Below are positions 12,330 to 24,112 of a stretch of DNA of 64,000 bases, one piece after another; the stretch's first letter is position 1, and every line of letters begins with the position of its first letter. Both the position numbers and the translations under genes were made by a program. Under the pieces are notes generated by a model, which did no database searches, was not told where the DNA came from, and saw only the letters and a program-made list of their open reading frames with translations. This DNA is from Hydrangea macrophylla (taxonomy: Eukaryota; Streptophyta; Magnoliopsida; Cornales; Hydrangeaceae), in assembly GCA_033977485.1 (NCBI GenBank), contig CM066989.1:35094595-35158594 (forward strand), in the 5' to 3' direction.

Positions 12330-13193
12330 ATGTATCCAAACTTCTATAAGTTTGTGGATGATACTTACGGGGGACACAAGATCCATAGGGATACTATGGA
12401 GCTTGCTGACCCAGAGCTTTTCCAGGAGCATATACACTGTACAACTAGCCGTTACCGTTTAGAGCGTACACCGTACATCTATCATTTATGTTGACTGGTG
12501 GACTCACCCAACAAAGATGTGTAGTGATGCCTACTATCATGCAAGGACTGATGAGGCAATCTATCATGAGATGACTCGATTGATCTAGAGTAAGCTGGAG
12601 ATGGATGCTATTAAGCACAAGTAGCAGGATAGTAGCAGCAGTACTGGTACCCACAGTATGAATGCCAGAGCTAGCAGAGCTTGAGCCGATGGGGGAGGAT
12701 GAGGATCTTGCTTAGGATATCGAGTGGAGGATGAGAATCATGACAAGGATGTGGATGGAAACAGAGAGGAGGAGCCCATGGACGACCCAGAGGAGCCAGA
12801 GTATGAGCCAGGGGATGATCTGGAGGAGGACCCATAGGATCCAGACCCGGTGGATGAGGTCGGGGAAGACGAGGAGCTAGAGTATATAGTTGTACCTGAG
12901 ACACCAGTAGGGCCTATAGCACAGATGTCATCTATAGCATAGATGATAGCTGTATTGGTTGCAGAGAGGGCCACACAGCTCAACGAATTCATTATAGGGG
13001 AGGCTGAGTTAGTAGAGGCAATTACGATAGCCAAGGGATTTATCGTGGCAGCTGTCGATGCTGCCGAGCCAACAGTGGACGATGTGGATGAGGGTGGTAA
13101 TAATGAGATGATGGAGGATTGGGATGTCGAGATCGTAGTAGGAGATCTCGATGCACCGATGGAGTGCGACCCACCAGAGGAGCTAGATATTAT
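12330..13193 (+). pseudogene. Decayed internal coding region of element F (acidic)
   Basis: An ATG at 12330 opens a frame beginning MYPNFYKFVDDTYGG. It is soon broken by stops, and a strongly Asp/Glu/Pro-rich stretch follows from about 12690. 12943-13215 keeps 90 open codons. Position right after LTR and primer site points to gag or a leader frame, but I do not recognise a capsid motif. Truncated at 13194 by element A. Confidence 0.5.
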
Positions 13194-13473
13194 TGTGGAC
13201 ATGCGGCCACCATGAGCCCACCCGTGTTTTGTTCCCGGCGGGGTTTCTAAATTGATTTTCCTTTATTTTGAAATTGATTTGAAAAAGGGTAGGAAAGGTC
13301 TATTGAAAATAGATACAGAGTCGCCACTTGGTTTTTAAGGAACCAAGAAACCTAATTTTGACTCACCCAAATGGATAAAGGGCATCAGCCCTTCATAACC
13401 AAAGAACTTGGCTCGAGGTTTTGGTACGAGAGAGGAAGGAGCCTTTGTCTCAACTAAAACACCCTCAACTCGT

Positions 13474-13489
13474 CCTGTCTCTCGACGGG
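13474..13489 (-). other. Conserved 6-bp stem with GNRA loop, A 3' LTR
   Basis: On the element strand CCCGTC-GAGA-GACAGG, one wobble-type change from perfect. It lies just before the conserved GGGTGTTTTAGT and GGCTCCTTCC boxes. Counterparts are at 32034, 34403, 42175, 55361, 60362 and 32814. Confidence 0.75.
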
Positions 13490-13789
13490 CCTCAATTAGC
13501 GTCCAAATAATCATCTTATACTATATTTGGTTCGATAATTAATACTATGATAGTATATTACATCACATGAGAAATCCTGAAATGGAAGATCTAAAGATAA
13601 GATATCATTCATAAGATTTAAGCCAAATATCACACAATGCAAAAGTGAAAGATCACACAAACAAACCTAGGAAAAATCGTCCAACCACATATCAAGTAAT
13701 CAAGTTTTCCTAGTCTAGAAGGGGGACATGAATTGTTCTTGAAACAAATAATCAAAGAAAACAAAAATGCTTAGCAAGCTTGTTATGAT

Positions 13790-14208
13790 TAGTGGTGTCA
13801 ATCAGGCCGGGTTGGCCCGGCCCAGCCCGAGCCTGGCCCACTTTTTTCGGGCTAAAAGCCCGGCCCGGCCCGCCACAAGGCCCGGCCCGCTAGGCCCGGT
13901 CCACATACCCCGGGCCGGGGTGGACACCCATTCTTCCGTCCATGGCCCGGCCCGGCCCGAAATAGTGAAAAAGCCCGGCTCAGCCCGAAGCCCGCCATGA
14001 CCCACTTCAAAAATAGAAGAAAGCCCGCTAGCCTGTCCGGCCCGATGTCTGGCCCTCTAGGCCCGGGCCACCGGTCCGGGGCGGACACACCCCCTCCACT
14101 CCCAAGCCCGGCCCGATGTTTGGTGAAGCCCGGCCCGGCCCGGCCCGAAGCCCGCTCGGGGCCCGCTTTGACCGAGCCCGGCCCGGCCCGGCCCGTTTGA
14201 CACCTCTA
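13790..14208. mobile_element. hAT-type MITE, 419 bp, GC-rich
   Basis: Terminal inverted repeats TAGTGGTGTCAA and (right end, inverted) TAGAGGTGTCAA. Both sides are flanked by the 8-bp duplication GTTATGAT (13782-13789 and 14209-14216). An 8-bp duplication is the hAT hallmark. The interior is made of GGCCCGGCCC-type repeats on both strands and encodes no protein; the Pro/Arg/Gly-rich frames are composition artefacts. The A 5' LTR has the matching empty site at 32339-32346 with a single GTTATGAT. Confidence 0.95.
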
Positions 14209-14704
14209 GTTATGATGCATGTTAATCTTTGAGAAAAGAAGATCTCTCAATCCCCGGGACGGATGAGAAAGAATGATTAGATTGAAGGGGAGCATGCACG
14301 TATGATCAAGTTCATTCCTTATAATCTCCTTAGATTAAGAGTCACAAAAACTCTAAATCTTGCATGGATGTAATGTATGATCCTAGAATGTACAAAGGTT
14401 GTAGTGTGTTTGTGTACATGGACTTTCTAAAGTGACTTAGAAGTCTAGAGTATGCATGAATGTATGAGCAAAATTATTATAGGATGTATACAAATGTAGT
14501 ATAAACTACTTCCTACGATATGAGCTGATCGGGAGAGAACAAATCCTATTTATACGCCTTACCGCGCGTTTGTTAGTACCTTTTAATCCTGTTTTTGTAT
14601 TTTTTTTCCTTCGTTTTCTATTCTCTGACAGGTTTTGGAAGAAATCAAGTAAACCAAGTTAAATGGGGTGAAAAAGCAGAGCAAAAGAAGCAAGAAAAAG
14701 CCCT

Positions 14705-14793
14705 TCGCGCGCGCGACCTGCTCGCGCGAAACCCAGAAAATTGCTCGCGCGACTTCCCAATATCGCGCTCGCGCGGCCCGCTCGCAGGACCTA
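14705..14793 (+). repeat. GCTCGCGCGA repeat cluster in B 5' LTR
   Basis: CpG-dense motif GCTCGCGC at 14720, 14743 and 14767, with partial copies at 14709 and 14780, about 140 bp upstream of a TATA box. Equivalent cluster at 21468-21573 in the 3' LTR. Confidence 0.8.
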
Positions 14794-14931
14794 TGCAAAA
14801 ATGGAACTTGCGTATTTCAGTGTACTAATGATTCCTACGCGAACGAAACTGCCTAATTACGTCCAGATTGCAAAATATAGCAGTTTTAATACAATTCGGG
14901 TTAGGAAAGCTTCCAAAAACTTGTTGTAAAA

Positions 14932-14942
14932 TCTATATATAC
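14932..14942 (+). promoter_or_regulatory. TATA box of B 5' LTR
   Basis: TCTATATATACC, conserved in the 3' LTR near 21711-21720. Confidence 0.55.
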
Positions 14943-15860
14943 CCTATTTTACTTCAATTTAAGGGTTAGACAATTTATATACATATACATACAATAATAT
15001 ACAATCATACTTTCAGCCATTGAAGAGAGGGAAGCAAGGAGAAGAAGAAGAAGACCAAGGATTCCCATGGCCTCCTCCATCAACTACTTGCCATCTACCA
15101 CTTCTATGGATAACTAAACTCTAGATCTAGGGTTTCAATGTAACCCTAGCCAAGTAATAGGGTTTTATTTATGTTTTTATTTTAGTTTTATTATGTATGG
15201 ATGATGATTACATGTTCCGAGGATTTTTATAAATAAATCGTGCTTCTAATTGACTAAATCATTACTTTCAAAGTTTATTCTTGTCTTAGATCTATTTTGA
15301 CTGTAATGTGCTCAATGATCTATATTTGCTGTGCTTGTATAGATTGTTTACATGTAATGGTGCTTTATTGAATTGTGCTATCAAGTATCCGAATAGTCCA
15401 TGGCTAGATTAGACGGATTATACCACAACCCTAGTTTAGTGTGGGATAATTCGTGCTAACCGAAGATGGATTATGTTGGTGCTTGAACCATAGTTATTTT
15501 CTTGACGGAGGAATTGGGCTTGTAGCTACAATTTCCCATTATCATCCAACTTAATAAGCTAAAGTAATTCATAAATACCCTTATTATGAAGCTAGTGGTG
15601 GATTTGCAATCCTAGGTTCCTTAAACTTATTATAAAAACAAATATTTAATTACTTTCATAATTTAGATCTACTTTTATTATTATTAGTTTAATTAAAATC
15701 AAATCAAAATCAGTTTTTCTTAAATTGGTTAAATTTAGGTTTTAAAATTAAAGCGCGGTAGTTAATCAATCTCTGTGGGTTCGACCTTTACTTCCACAAT
15801 GCAAATCTTTAGAAAAGTAAAGTATACTTTTTACATCTTGATTCTGACAACATCAATTTT

Positions 15861-15878
15861 TGGCGCCGTTGCCGGGGA
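15861..15878 (+). other. Primer-binding site, tRNA-Asp type (element B)
   Basis: TGGCGCCGTTGCCGGGGA, five bases after the 5' LTR end. This is the usual Athila primer site, complementary to a tRNA-Asp 3' end. Confidence 0.93.
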
Positions 15879-16353
15879 TTGCATTACTACCTTTAGTTTT
15901 CGAATCTTAGTTTAGTTAATTCGTAAATATTAGATTAGGTTTTCTTTTTCTTATTTTTTTGTTCTATTTTGAGTCACTAACTTTTCTTTTTATTTTGTAG
16001 TTTCTCGAGTCGTCAAAATTCTAACGTTTTCGGGAGGAATAGCTTAGCACAACAAAGGAGCTTACGCGAAAAAATATAAATAAAAGTCAAGTAAATTGCT
16101 TCTTGTGAAACTCACTTCAAACCACTGTAAGTCAGGGCGCTGTGACGCACTATTTGCATTAGTTTAGGAGTGATTGTTCACGTGCATTAGCTAGGAAACC
16201 CGGGGCACTGGGCTTGACGCGGTCATTGCATTACGGGATAATATTCATGCATCATAGTAGTACTATGTGCTTGCTTGTTGTCTTACTTGCGTGATTATTT
16301 TTTGTTTTTATTTAAGTCAGTTTTTAGTTTAGTTTAGTTTTCTTTTTAAGTTT
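15879..16353 (+). other. Element B 5' leader, non-coding
   Basis: 475 bp between primer site and gag start. No ORF or recognisable signal beyond T-rich stretches. Confidence 0.6.
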
Positions 16354-17831
16354 ATGTTTGGTACGCGTTCAAATAAACCTGAATTACATTTTATCGATCT
16401 TGAACTTGAACGTACTTTAAGAGTTAGTAAGTCCGCAACCCAAGCTTCTAGAGCTAGGTTGCAAGACGACGAATCAACGCCGATTCCATCGTCGTTGTTT
16501 GAAGCCGAAATTCAAAGTACCCTTAAATGGTTAAGGAGAACTCGAACGATTAAAATTGAACCGATTAAAATGGCTGACGGAAACAATGGAAATAACAATA
16601 ATAACCCTAATATATCGCCACCTCCTCCGCTTAAAGATTATTTTATTCCTACTCAAGCAGGTATCGAATTACCGAAGGCGACAACATCTCACTTTGAGAT
16701 AAAGTCGTCTACCATCTCGCTACTTCCTTCTTTCCATGGCCGTATAAATGAAGACCCTTATCTGCACTTAGGAGATTTCCAAGATATATGCTCTACTTTA
16801 AAAATCCAAAATTTCACTGATGATGAATTAAAACTGCATCTCTTCCCATTCTCTTTAAAAGATAAAGCGAAGTATTGGCTTCAATCACTTGAGCCAAACA
16901 TTATAAAAACATGGGAAGCATTACACACCGCATTTTTACAAAAGTTTTTCCCTATTATGCGTACTAATCAAATAAGAAAATCGATAACAAATTTTGTGAT
17001 GCAAGATGGGGAAACACTTTATGACACATGGGAAAATTTTAAAGAATTGTTACGCTCGTGTCCACATCATCAGGTTCCTAAGTGGCAGCTGGTACAGGTT
17101 TTCTACGAGGGACTTATTCCCTCTGTTCGTACTACCGTCGATGCCATTGTGTGGGTACCTTCCCACACAAAAGCGCCGACGAGGACTGGAAAATATTTGA
17201 AACGTTGAGTGAGAATTCGATGCATCAGGCTGTGTCGGTACGTTCTGAGGGGTACCTTCGACCTAAGCGAGAGGTAAAGTTTGAGTCAAGTCAATCAATT
17301 AAAATACAAGAATTAAATAGAAAACTTGACCAACTTATGAAGATGGGAATTAGATCCAATCCACCTTCTTCATAAGTATGTGCATTATGCTCTGAACCGT
17401 AACATAATATTTTTGCATGTCCTTCTGCATCTCAATATCCAGAATTTGTTGAGCAACACGTTAATTCTATGCAACAATTCCCACGAAATAACTATAATCC
17501 TATGTCGAACAATTTTCCTAATACTTATCGACCCCAATATCAACAAAGTCAATACCAACACCCACCTCCTAATCCTAACCCTTCAAGGGATAACGCTTTT
17601 GAGGCTACGGTGTTGGCATCCCTTAAAAATATAGAAACTCAAGTCCAAGCACAAGCACAAATAGTGCACTCTCATACACAATCCATTGCGAAGCTTGAGT
17701 CCCAAATGGGACAAATAGCTACTGCGGTGAGTCGTAGGAACGAGGGAAAGTTGCATGCGCAAACTGTTCAAAACCCTAAGGGACAATACGAAAAGGGGGG
17801 TCGAGTGAGAGGTGAACGCTGTTTCGACTAG
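16354..17831 (+). pseudogene. Athila-like gag, frameshifted
   Basis: Starts at ATG 16354. The first 284 codons are open. Residues 1-95 are a polar, Asn/Pro-rich leader; about 115-265 carry the retrotransposon capsid region (FHGRINEDPYLHLGDFQDIC, KYWLQSLE, FYEGLIPS). The frame shifts near 17150, just before the HKSADEDWK motif, and continues in the third frame to 17831 with stops. A CX2CX4HX4C knuckle at about 17378-17420 is broken by one TAA inside it, with a second TAA just before it, so no full gag protein can be made. The Gln-rich tail (17469-17831) leads toward the protease. Family recognition is by pattern; I am confident of Athila-type gag. Confidence 0.88.
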
Positions 17832-17911
17832 GACGCCTATTAGAGAAGAGGAAGTTATTGAAATTTTGGATACGAGTGAGAGAAATATAAATACTAACTC
17901 GAATAAGGAGG

Positions 17912-18835
17912 GTGAGGAAACGAATAGGAAAAAGAAAGAAAAAGAACCGGTCCCAACTCGAGGTGTTTAAACAAGTGAAAATTAATATTCCATTCCTCGA
18001 TGCTATTAAACAAATTCCCGCTTACGCTAAATGTCTTAAAGACTTATGCACTCAAAAATGTAAATTACGTAGTCATACTCCAAAAAAGGTCTTTCTCACG
18101 GAAAAAGTAAGCTCAATTTTTCAACATGCTACTCCAAAATATAAAGATCCAGGTACGCCTACGATTTCATGTGTCATAGGTGACACGGTCATTCATAGGG
18201 CTCTCCTTGACTTAGGAGCTAGTGTTAATCTTTTACCTTACCACGTCTACAAACAACTAGGACTAGGTGAACTTAAGCCTACGGCCGCTACCATACAATT
18301 AGCGGATCGTTCTATTAAAATACCTAGAGGAATCGTCGAGGACGTCTTAGTTAAAGTTGATAAATGCTATTATCCTGTTGACTTCATGGTCCTTGACACT
18401 GAACCGGTGCTAGATGCTAGGAAACACACTCCGGTCATCTTAGGTTGTCCATTCTTAGCGACTGCTAATGCTCGTGTTAACTGTAGGACGGGGGTAATGA
18501 AAGTGTCGTTTGGGAACATGAACTTGAAATTAAATGTTTTTAATGCTATGGATCAACCTCCTAAAGACGACGATTACCTATGTGAGGTAAGACGGAATAT
18601 CGAGCCTAACAGAGTACTGAATATGGGTGAGGAAAATAATATAATTCGTAATGAGCGGATGAATTTAAATAATCTGGACCCTAATGATGAATTCACTCGG
18701 CAGGTAAGAAATAGATTTGAACATAATAAGGATGATCCGTCAAATGAATTAATCCAAAATGACATTATTTCTGCTTACCACCGAGCTCTTCCTGATATCC
18801 TAAGGGATACAAAGTCTGATTTTCAACCTCCATAA
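17912..18835 (+). pseudogene. Athila-like aspartic protease region
   Basis: A 307-codon open stretch in a different frame from upstream gag, so its ATG is not a native start. The active site appears as Asp-Leu-Gly-Ala (residues 100-103, in LLDLGASVNLLP), the variant common in Athila elements where Leu replaces Ser/Thr. The second motif ILGCPFLATANA is at 176-187. The tail (about 205-307) is Asn/Asp-rich and ends at 18835 with no RT following. The open frame is surprisingly long for a decayed element. Polyprotein processing is the family role, but as placed it is disconnected from gag. Confidence 0.87.
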
Positions 18836-18881
18836 ATGTTGAGCTAGAATGGTCTAGCTAAAGATGTAAAAGATAGTGCTT

Positions 18882-18899
18882 CTTGGGAGGCAACCCAAG
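18882..18899 (+). other. Perfect 6-bp stem-loop after protease
   Basis: CTTGGG-AGGCAA-CCCAAG, 47 bp after the end of the protease frame. Confidence 0.8.
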
Positions 18900-19570
18900 C
18901 TTCATTTCGTCGGTTTCTCTTATTTTTTATTGTTTTTGGTTGATTTTGAGTCCTTTTTGAGTTTTCTGAACAGGTTTAGGGGTCGGAGTAAAATTATTTT
19001 GCACTTATTTACATTAAAATAAAGAAAAAGAGGAAAAGACCACACCCGCTCGCGCGACAGGTCGCTCGCGCGAGCTTGTGCCTTAGAAACTTTTCTTAAA
19101 AAAATAATAAAGAGGCCTTAGGTTTACCTCGCGGAGGGATTCGCGCAAGCGAGGGTCGCTCGCGTGATCCGCTCGCGCGAGGTGGGGGTTTCCCACTTTT
19201 TCTTGTTGTTCTTTTAGCTTCTGTTTCCCGCACCTGGTTAGTTATTTTCTTTTCTGTTTGTTCTTTTCAGTTCTTTTCATTTAAGTTTGTCTTTGTTTAG
19301 ATAGTTTTGTTTCTATTTGTTTTCTTTTCATTACGTTCTTTTACTTATAGTTTAGTTTCTAAAAAAAAAAACCCTTATATGTTAGCTTTTATTATTTATT
19401 TGTTTGTTTAATTTTCTATTGTTAAGAAGTAACACGTAACATTCAACTTTATTGATATATTCCTTTGTGTTCACCTGTTCTATGCTTGTCAAGATCGAGG
19501 AATTATCGGTCCCTCCTGACCTACTTTCCGTTATTTCATTTTATTGTTTCATTGGGGACAATGAAAGGTT

Positions 19571-19583
19571 TAGGTTTGGGGGT
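19571..19583 (+). other. Internal polypurine-tract-like copy in B
   Basis: TAGGTTTGGGGGT, identical over 13 bases to the tract at 21288-21300 beside the 3' LTR. Confidence 0.7.
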
Positions 19584-21287
19584 ATGGTACATTATTGCGC
19601 ACTCACATTCGATACTTGTGCTTAAATAAACGATGTTACCAACGCTTTTCACAATCTCAATTTGATACTTCTTGTTTTGTAACTTAGATTGTTATAGAAT
19701 GGTAAACATGAGAAGATGTGATTAAATATTTGCTGAAGTCATGATATGATGATTTAGGTCATGTATCGTTCGAATCGTAATTTTATATCATAAATTTGCA
19801 CACAAAGCTATGCACTGCACGTAGTCACGTGAATACATGTCTGATGTGAACTGTAATATGAATCAGATTTCTACATAACACAAGGTGGAGACTAAACCTA
19901 GTGAGCTTTTGAGCCTATCTTTTCTTTTTAGAGGGTTATAAATACATTTGTGTTTGTCGAATTTCATTTGGAATAGCGCATTAACTTGTTGTTTAGTCTC
20001 ATTAATCTTGTTTTGGTTGATAGTCAAGTTAAAATTTTTGTTACCATGCTAAATAATCTTCCATTGTAAACGTTGAAGAATCATATAACCATAGGAAATG
20101 ATGGTAGGCCCTCTTTGTTTACTGCCGACCGATAAATGATAAATTTCCTTAGTTCGCCCTTTGAGCCTTTAAAATGCCATTTTTCTTTAATTACCATTAT
20201 CCTGTTTTTGCTCCAATTTGGCCAACTTGGAGTTCACCCCTGAAAGATTGATCAACTTTTAGTGGTGTTAAGGCGATGTGTGATTGAGAAGAAAAAGAAG
20301 ATAAGATGATGTTTGGGGTGGTTGCCTTGGTATTCAATGAATATTTGTTTCATAAGCAACAAGGAGGAAAAGAATAGAGAAAGAAAAGAAAGAAAAAAAA
20401 AAGTATAAAGGAGAAAAAAAATTGAAAAGAAGAGAATGAAAAGATGAAAGTTGGTAGAAGAGACGAATGAAAGAAATCGAATATACCTTACAATGCCATT
20501 CTAAAACTACCTAATAAATCCTTTCTATCCTTTTCCATTGTCTGAGCCACATTACAACCTTTGAAAAGTCCTATTTGATCCTAGAAAACATGGTTTGGAT
20601 ATGTAAACGATGGGAGGGGGATTAAAACATGGTAATGACTAATTTTTCTTGATTGTTGGCATCCTATCCATGAGACTACTGTTCTTTCATGTCATTCGTC
20701 TTTTCTGAGTTATATGTGAGTGGTTTCTTGCTTTGAAAACATATTTCCTTTACTCACATATATTAGAAAAATTACACCTGTTTCTGAGTGTTTCATTGTA
20801 GAGTGTAATTCAATGTGAGATTCGTAGTCGAAGCATAGTTAGATGGTTATGCGAGTATATTCCATGTTCATGACCTACGCGTGTTCATTTGACTACCACA
20901 TCACACACGTGCGATTTTATGAGAAACTCTATTGATTTATACGATGCATGTGCTTGGGATTGTTTTTCATGACTTAGCAGGATGTTTCATTATGTTTTTT
21001 TATGTTCGTTATTCTATTTCAAATCTTTGTTATATGATGAAGGAGTATTGAATATTATGTTCTTTGTTTTTAATAAAAGTTTTTAAATTGATAAGTTAAT
21101 AAAGATGGTTGTGGGTGACTTGTTGACGAGAACCCTCACGAGACTTCACTCGTCCGACTAGGGACACCTAGAGGTTTAAAAGGCTTGTTGCATATGCTAA
21201 ATGCAATCGTGATCCATGCAAAAATGGAGTAGTATGTTATTAGAAGTTTAATTTTTATTTTAGTTTTGCTCGAGGACTGGCAAAATG

Positions 21288-21300
21288 TAGGTTTGGGGGT
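21288..21300 (+). other. Polypurine tract of element B
   Basis: TAGGTTTGGGGGT ends one base before the 3' LTR. Confidence 0.75.
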
Positions 21301-21301
21301 G

Positions 21302-22601
21302 TGATCGGGAGAGAACAAATCCTATTTATACGCCTTAACGCGCGTTTGTTAGTACCTTTTTATCCTGTTTTTGTATATTTTTACTTCGTTTTCTATTCTC
21401 TGACAGGTTTTGGAAGAAATCAAGTAAACCAAGTTAAATGGGGTGAAAAAGCAAAGCAAAAGAAGCCTTCGCGTGTGCGACCGGCTCGCGCGAAACCCAA
21501 AAAATCGCTCGCGCAATCCGCTCGTGTGACTTCCCAATATCGCGCTCGCGCGGTCCGTTCGCGTGACCTATACAAAAATGGAACTTGCGTATTTCAGTGT
21601 ACTGATGATTCCTACGCGAACGAAACTGCCTAATTACGTCCAGATTGCAAAATGTAGCAGTTTTAATACAATTCGGGTTAGGAAAGCTTCCAAAAACTTG
21701 TTGTAAAATTTATATATACTCTATTTTACTTCAATTTAAGGGTTAGACAATTTATACACATGTATATACAACAATATACAACCATACTTTCAGCCATTGA
21801 AGGAAGGGAAGCAAGGAGAAGAAGAAGAAGAAGACCAAGGATTCCCATGGCCTCCTCCATCAACTACTTGCCATCTACCACTTCTATGGATAACTAAAAG
21901 TAATAGGGTTTTATTTAAATTTTTATTTTAGTTTTATTATGTATGGATGATGATTACATGTTCCAACAATTTTTATAAATAAATCGTGCTTCTAATTGAC
22001 TAAATCATTACTTTCAAAGTTTATTCTTGTCTTAGATCTATTTTGACTGTGATGTGCTCAATGATCTATATTTGCTGTGCTTGTATAGATTATTTACATG
22101 TAATGGTGCTTTATTGAACTGTTCTATCAAGTATCCGAATAGTCCATGCCTAGATTAGACGGATTATACCACAACCCTAGTTTAGTGTGGGATAATTCGT
22201 GCTAACCGAAGATGGATTATGTTGGTGCTTGAACCATAATTATTTTCTTGACGGAGGAATTGGGCTTGTAGCTATAATTTCCCATTATCATCCAACTTAA
22301 TAAGCTAAAGTAATTCTTAAATACCCTTATTATGAAGCTAGTGGTGGATTTGCAATCCTAGGTTCCTTAAACTTATTATAAAAACAAATATTTAATTACT
22401 TTCATAATTTAGATTTACTTTTATTACTATTAGTTTAATTAAAATCAAATCAAAATCTGTTTTTCTTAAATTAGCTAAATTTAGGTTTTAAAATTAAAGC
22501 GCGGTAGTTAATCAATCTCTGTGGGTTCGACCTTTACTTCCACACTGCAAATCTTTAGAGAAGTAAAGTATACTTTTTACATCTTGATTCTGACAACATC
22601 A
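21302..22601 (+). repeat. Element B 3' LTR
   Basis: 1300 bp, same termini as the 5' LTR. Lacks the segment carrying TCTAGATCTAGGGTTTC. CpG sites in the GCTCGCGCGA cluster differ from the 5' copy mostly by C/T or G/A changes. Confidence 0.95.
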
Positions 22602-23907
22602 TGTGCAAATTTGGAGTGCATGTTAGCAGCAAATCAAAGGAAAGAACTCAAAACATGCTTGCTGTGAATAGTCAACAGAATAGTGAGTTGATTTTGTAAA
22701 ATGGAAAAGTTGGGTTAGGAATATTTCAAATTCATGATTTTTTATGGAGATCATCCTTATTGTGTCTAGAACACATATCAAAAAGCGAAACTACAATCGC
22801 TATTACAGATTGAGAGAAATCATATAAACAAGAGAGGTTGTTCAGAAACAGAGTCCGTATTGTCGACTGAAATGTAGAAATATATTAGAAAATGCAAACA
22901 AAACATCGTGAGGCCTATATTAAACAGAAAGTTTCCTAAGACACTGAAGTTTAAGAAAAAAATGAGTTGGGACCACTCCTTTTGGAAAAGTTTTTTGAAA
23001 GACAAGTTGAAAGTCAACCAAGCTGCTGCGATAGCAAAAATTGAATGTTTAGAAGGAATATTTGGGTCAAAATGGAACCCTTCCAAGTGTTTTCAAGCCA
23101 AGCCAAAAATCATGGCTGTTTTGTAATGAGTTAGGAAGACTTTCCAAGTGGTCTTGTAATCACCCTTGAGAATTGAGTTCTAGAGAAATCTTTGAACTCA
23201 GATCACTTACTGTTTTGAAGATTTTTGGTGAAACAAGGCTTGTTTCTTGGAATCCAAAGGTTGGAATTTTAGTGGGGTTTTGAAATAGGGGTTTTAAAAT
23301 CACATTTTCAGCACAAAAAGGGGATTAAGACCACTTAAGAAATCAACATCAAACTCATCATCAAGAACTCTCAATATTGTTTGCACAAACATAGCTTTGT
23401 TTGAGAATATGACTTCAATAACACATATAAATGTGTAAAAGTTAGAGTCATCATCCATCAAACATGTTTTTGAGGTCAAGAGCTATTATTCATAAGGATT
23501 CACTCACCTCAAATACCATGTCTTCATCTAGATGATGATGAACTAGTAAGTAATCAAAGAAAAACAAAAAAGAAATGAGGTAAGGAGAGATGAACATTTA
23601 TATAAACAAGTAAATAATAACAATCAATAGATGATAATCAATGTGATTTTGGACTCGTAGAATGGTGTTTCACTCATAGATATTGACATTTGGACATGGA
23701 AGATTGCTCAAGAATGGTGGTTGGAGAGGATTTGAATGTGATGTATAAGAGAGGTAATGGAAGGAAACAAGATTTGAACTTACTTTCTTATAGAAAATCA
23801 GTGGGAGAAGCTCGATTTCTCTCTTCTAAACCTATCTCTATCTTTCTTTCTCTCTACAACTTTATCAAGCTTTGCACTTGGCCCCCTCAAAATGAAGAGC
23901 AAAGGGG

Positions 23908-23917
23908 GGTTTATATA
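23908..23917 (-). promoter_or_regulatory. TATA box of A 3' LTR
   Basis: Element strand reads CTATATAAACCC. Positional equivalents at 37203-37210 and 40500-42000 relatives. Confidence 0.55.
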
Positions 23918-24061
23918 GACCAATTTGGGGGTGGTTTTGGGATTTAGAAAGTGCTCCCATTGGTCCCAAACATCTGTGAACAAGAAACTACGTCGTTTTA
24001 GCTTTCAATTATTCAATTTAGACCCCCAAAATAAATTACAAAAATGGCTTCAGAGGGGTTG

Positions 24062-24112
24062 AGTGCTACCGTAGCACTGGCCATGTGTCGCCGTGGCAGT
24101 GGCCCAATGCCA
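24062..24112 (-). repeat. Palindrome cluster in A 3' LTR
   Basis: A perfect 8-bp-arm palindrome AGTGCTAC-C-GTAGCACT at 24062-24078, then GTGGCA-(9)-TGCCAC, about 145 bp upstream of the TATA box on the element strand. The A' copy has AGTGCCGC-G-GCGGCACT at the same place. Confidence 0.8.

Larger units (their letters stand above)
13194..14525 (-). repeat. Element A 3' LTR, left piece
   Basis: Element A is minus-strand, so its 3' LTR lies on the left. It starts TGTGGACATGCGG in plus reading; the paralogue at 34159 starts TGTGGACATC with a verified target duplication. The LTR is cut at 14526 by element B and resumes at 22602. The bases before it (ATTAT) would be one target copy; the other lies outside the window. 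Confidence 0.85.
14526..15855 (+). repeat. Element B 5' LTR
   Basis: Begins TGATCGGGAGAGAAC and ends GACAACATCA. Nearly identical to 21302-22601, except for an extra stretch of roughly 35-40 bp near 15117-15160 absent from the 3' copy and scattered substitutions. Confidence 0.95.
18836..21287 (+). other. Element B 3' non-coding region
   Basis: 2.4 kb where pol and an env-like region would be in a full-length relative. Contains a perfect stem at 18882-18899, a second GCTCGCGCGA cluster (19035-19180), an internal copy of the polypurine motif (19571-19583) and an A-rich tract near 20370-20460. No coding frame of interest. Confidence 0.75.
14526..22601 (+). mobile_element. Athila-like non-autonomous LTR element B
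   Basis: 8076 bp. LTRs at 14526-15855 and 21302-22601, tRNA-Asp-type primer site, gag and protease remnants, 2.4 kb of non-coding 3' sequence and a purine-rich tract before the 3' LTR. No RT, RNase H or integrase is visible. Target duplication TGAGC (14521-14525) against TGTGC (22602-22606) has one mismatch. The uninterrupted paralogue near 39205-39215 reads ATGAGCTAATTTGG, confirming the junction. Inserted in the A 3' LTR. Confidence 0.93.

Noticed and set aside
12738..13202. 154-codon Ser-rich minus-strand frame
   Set aside because: Antisense of the acidic Asp/Glu-rich element F remnant; composition mirror, no motif.
13767..14200. Pro/Arg/Gly-rich frames
   Set aside because: They arise from GGCCCG repeats inside the MITE.
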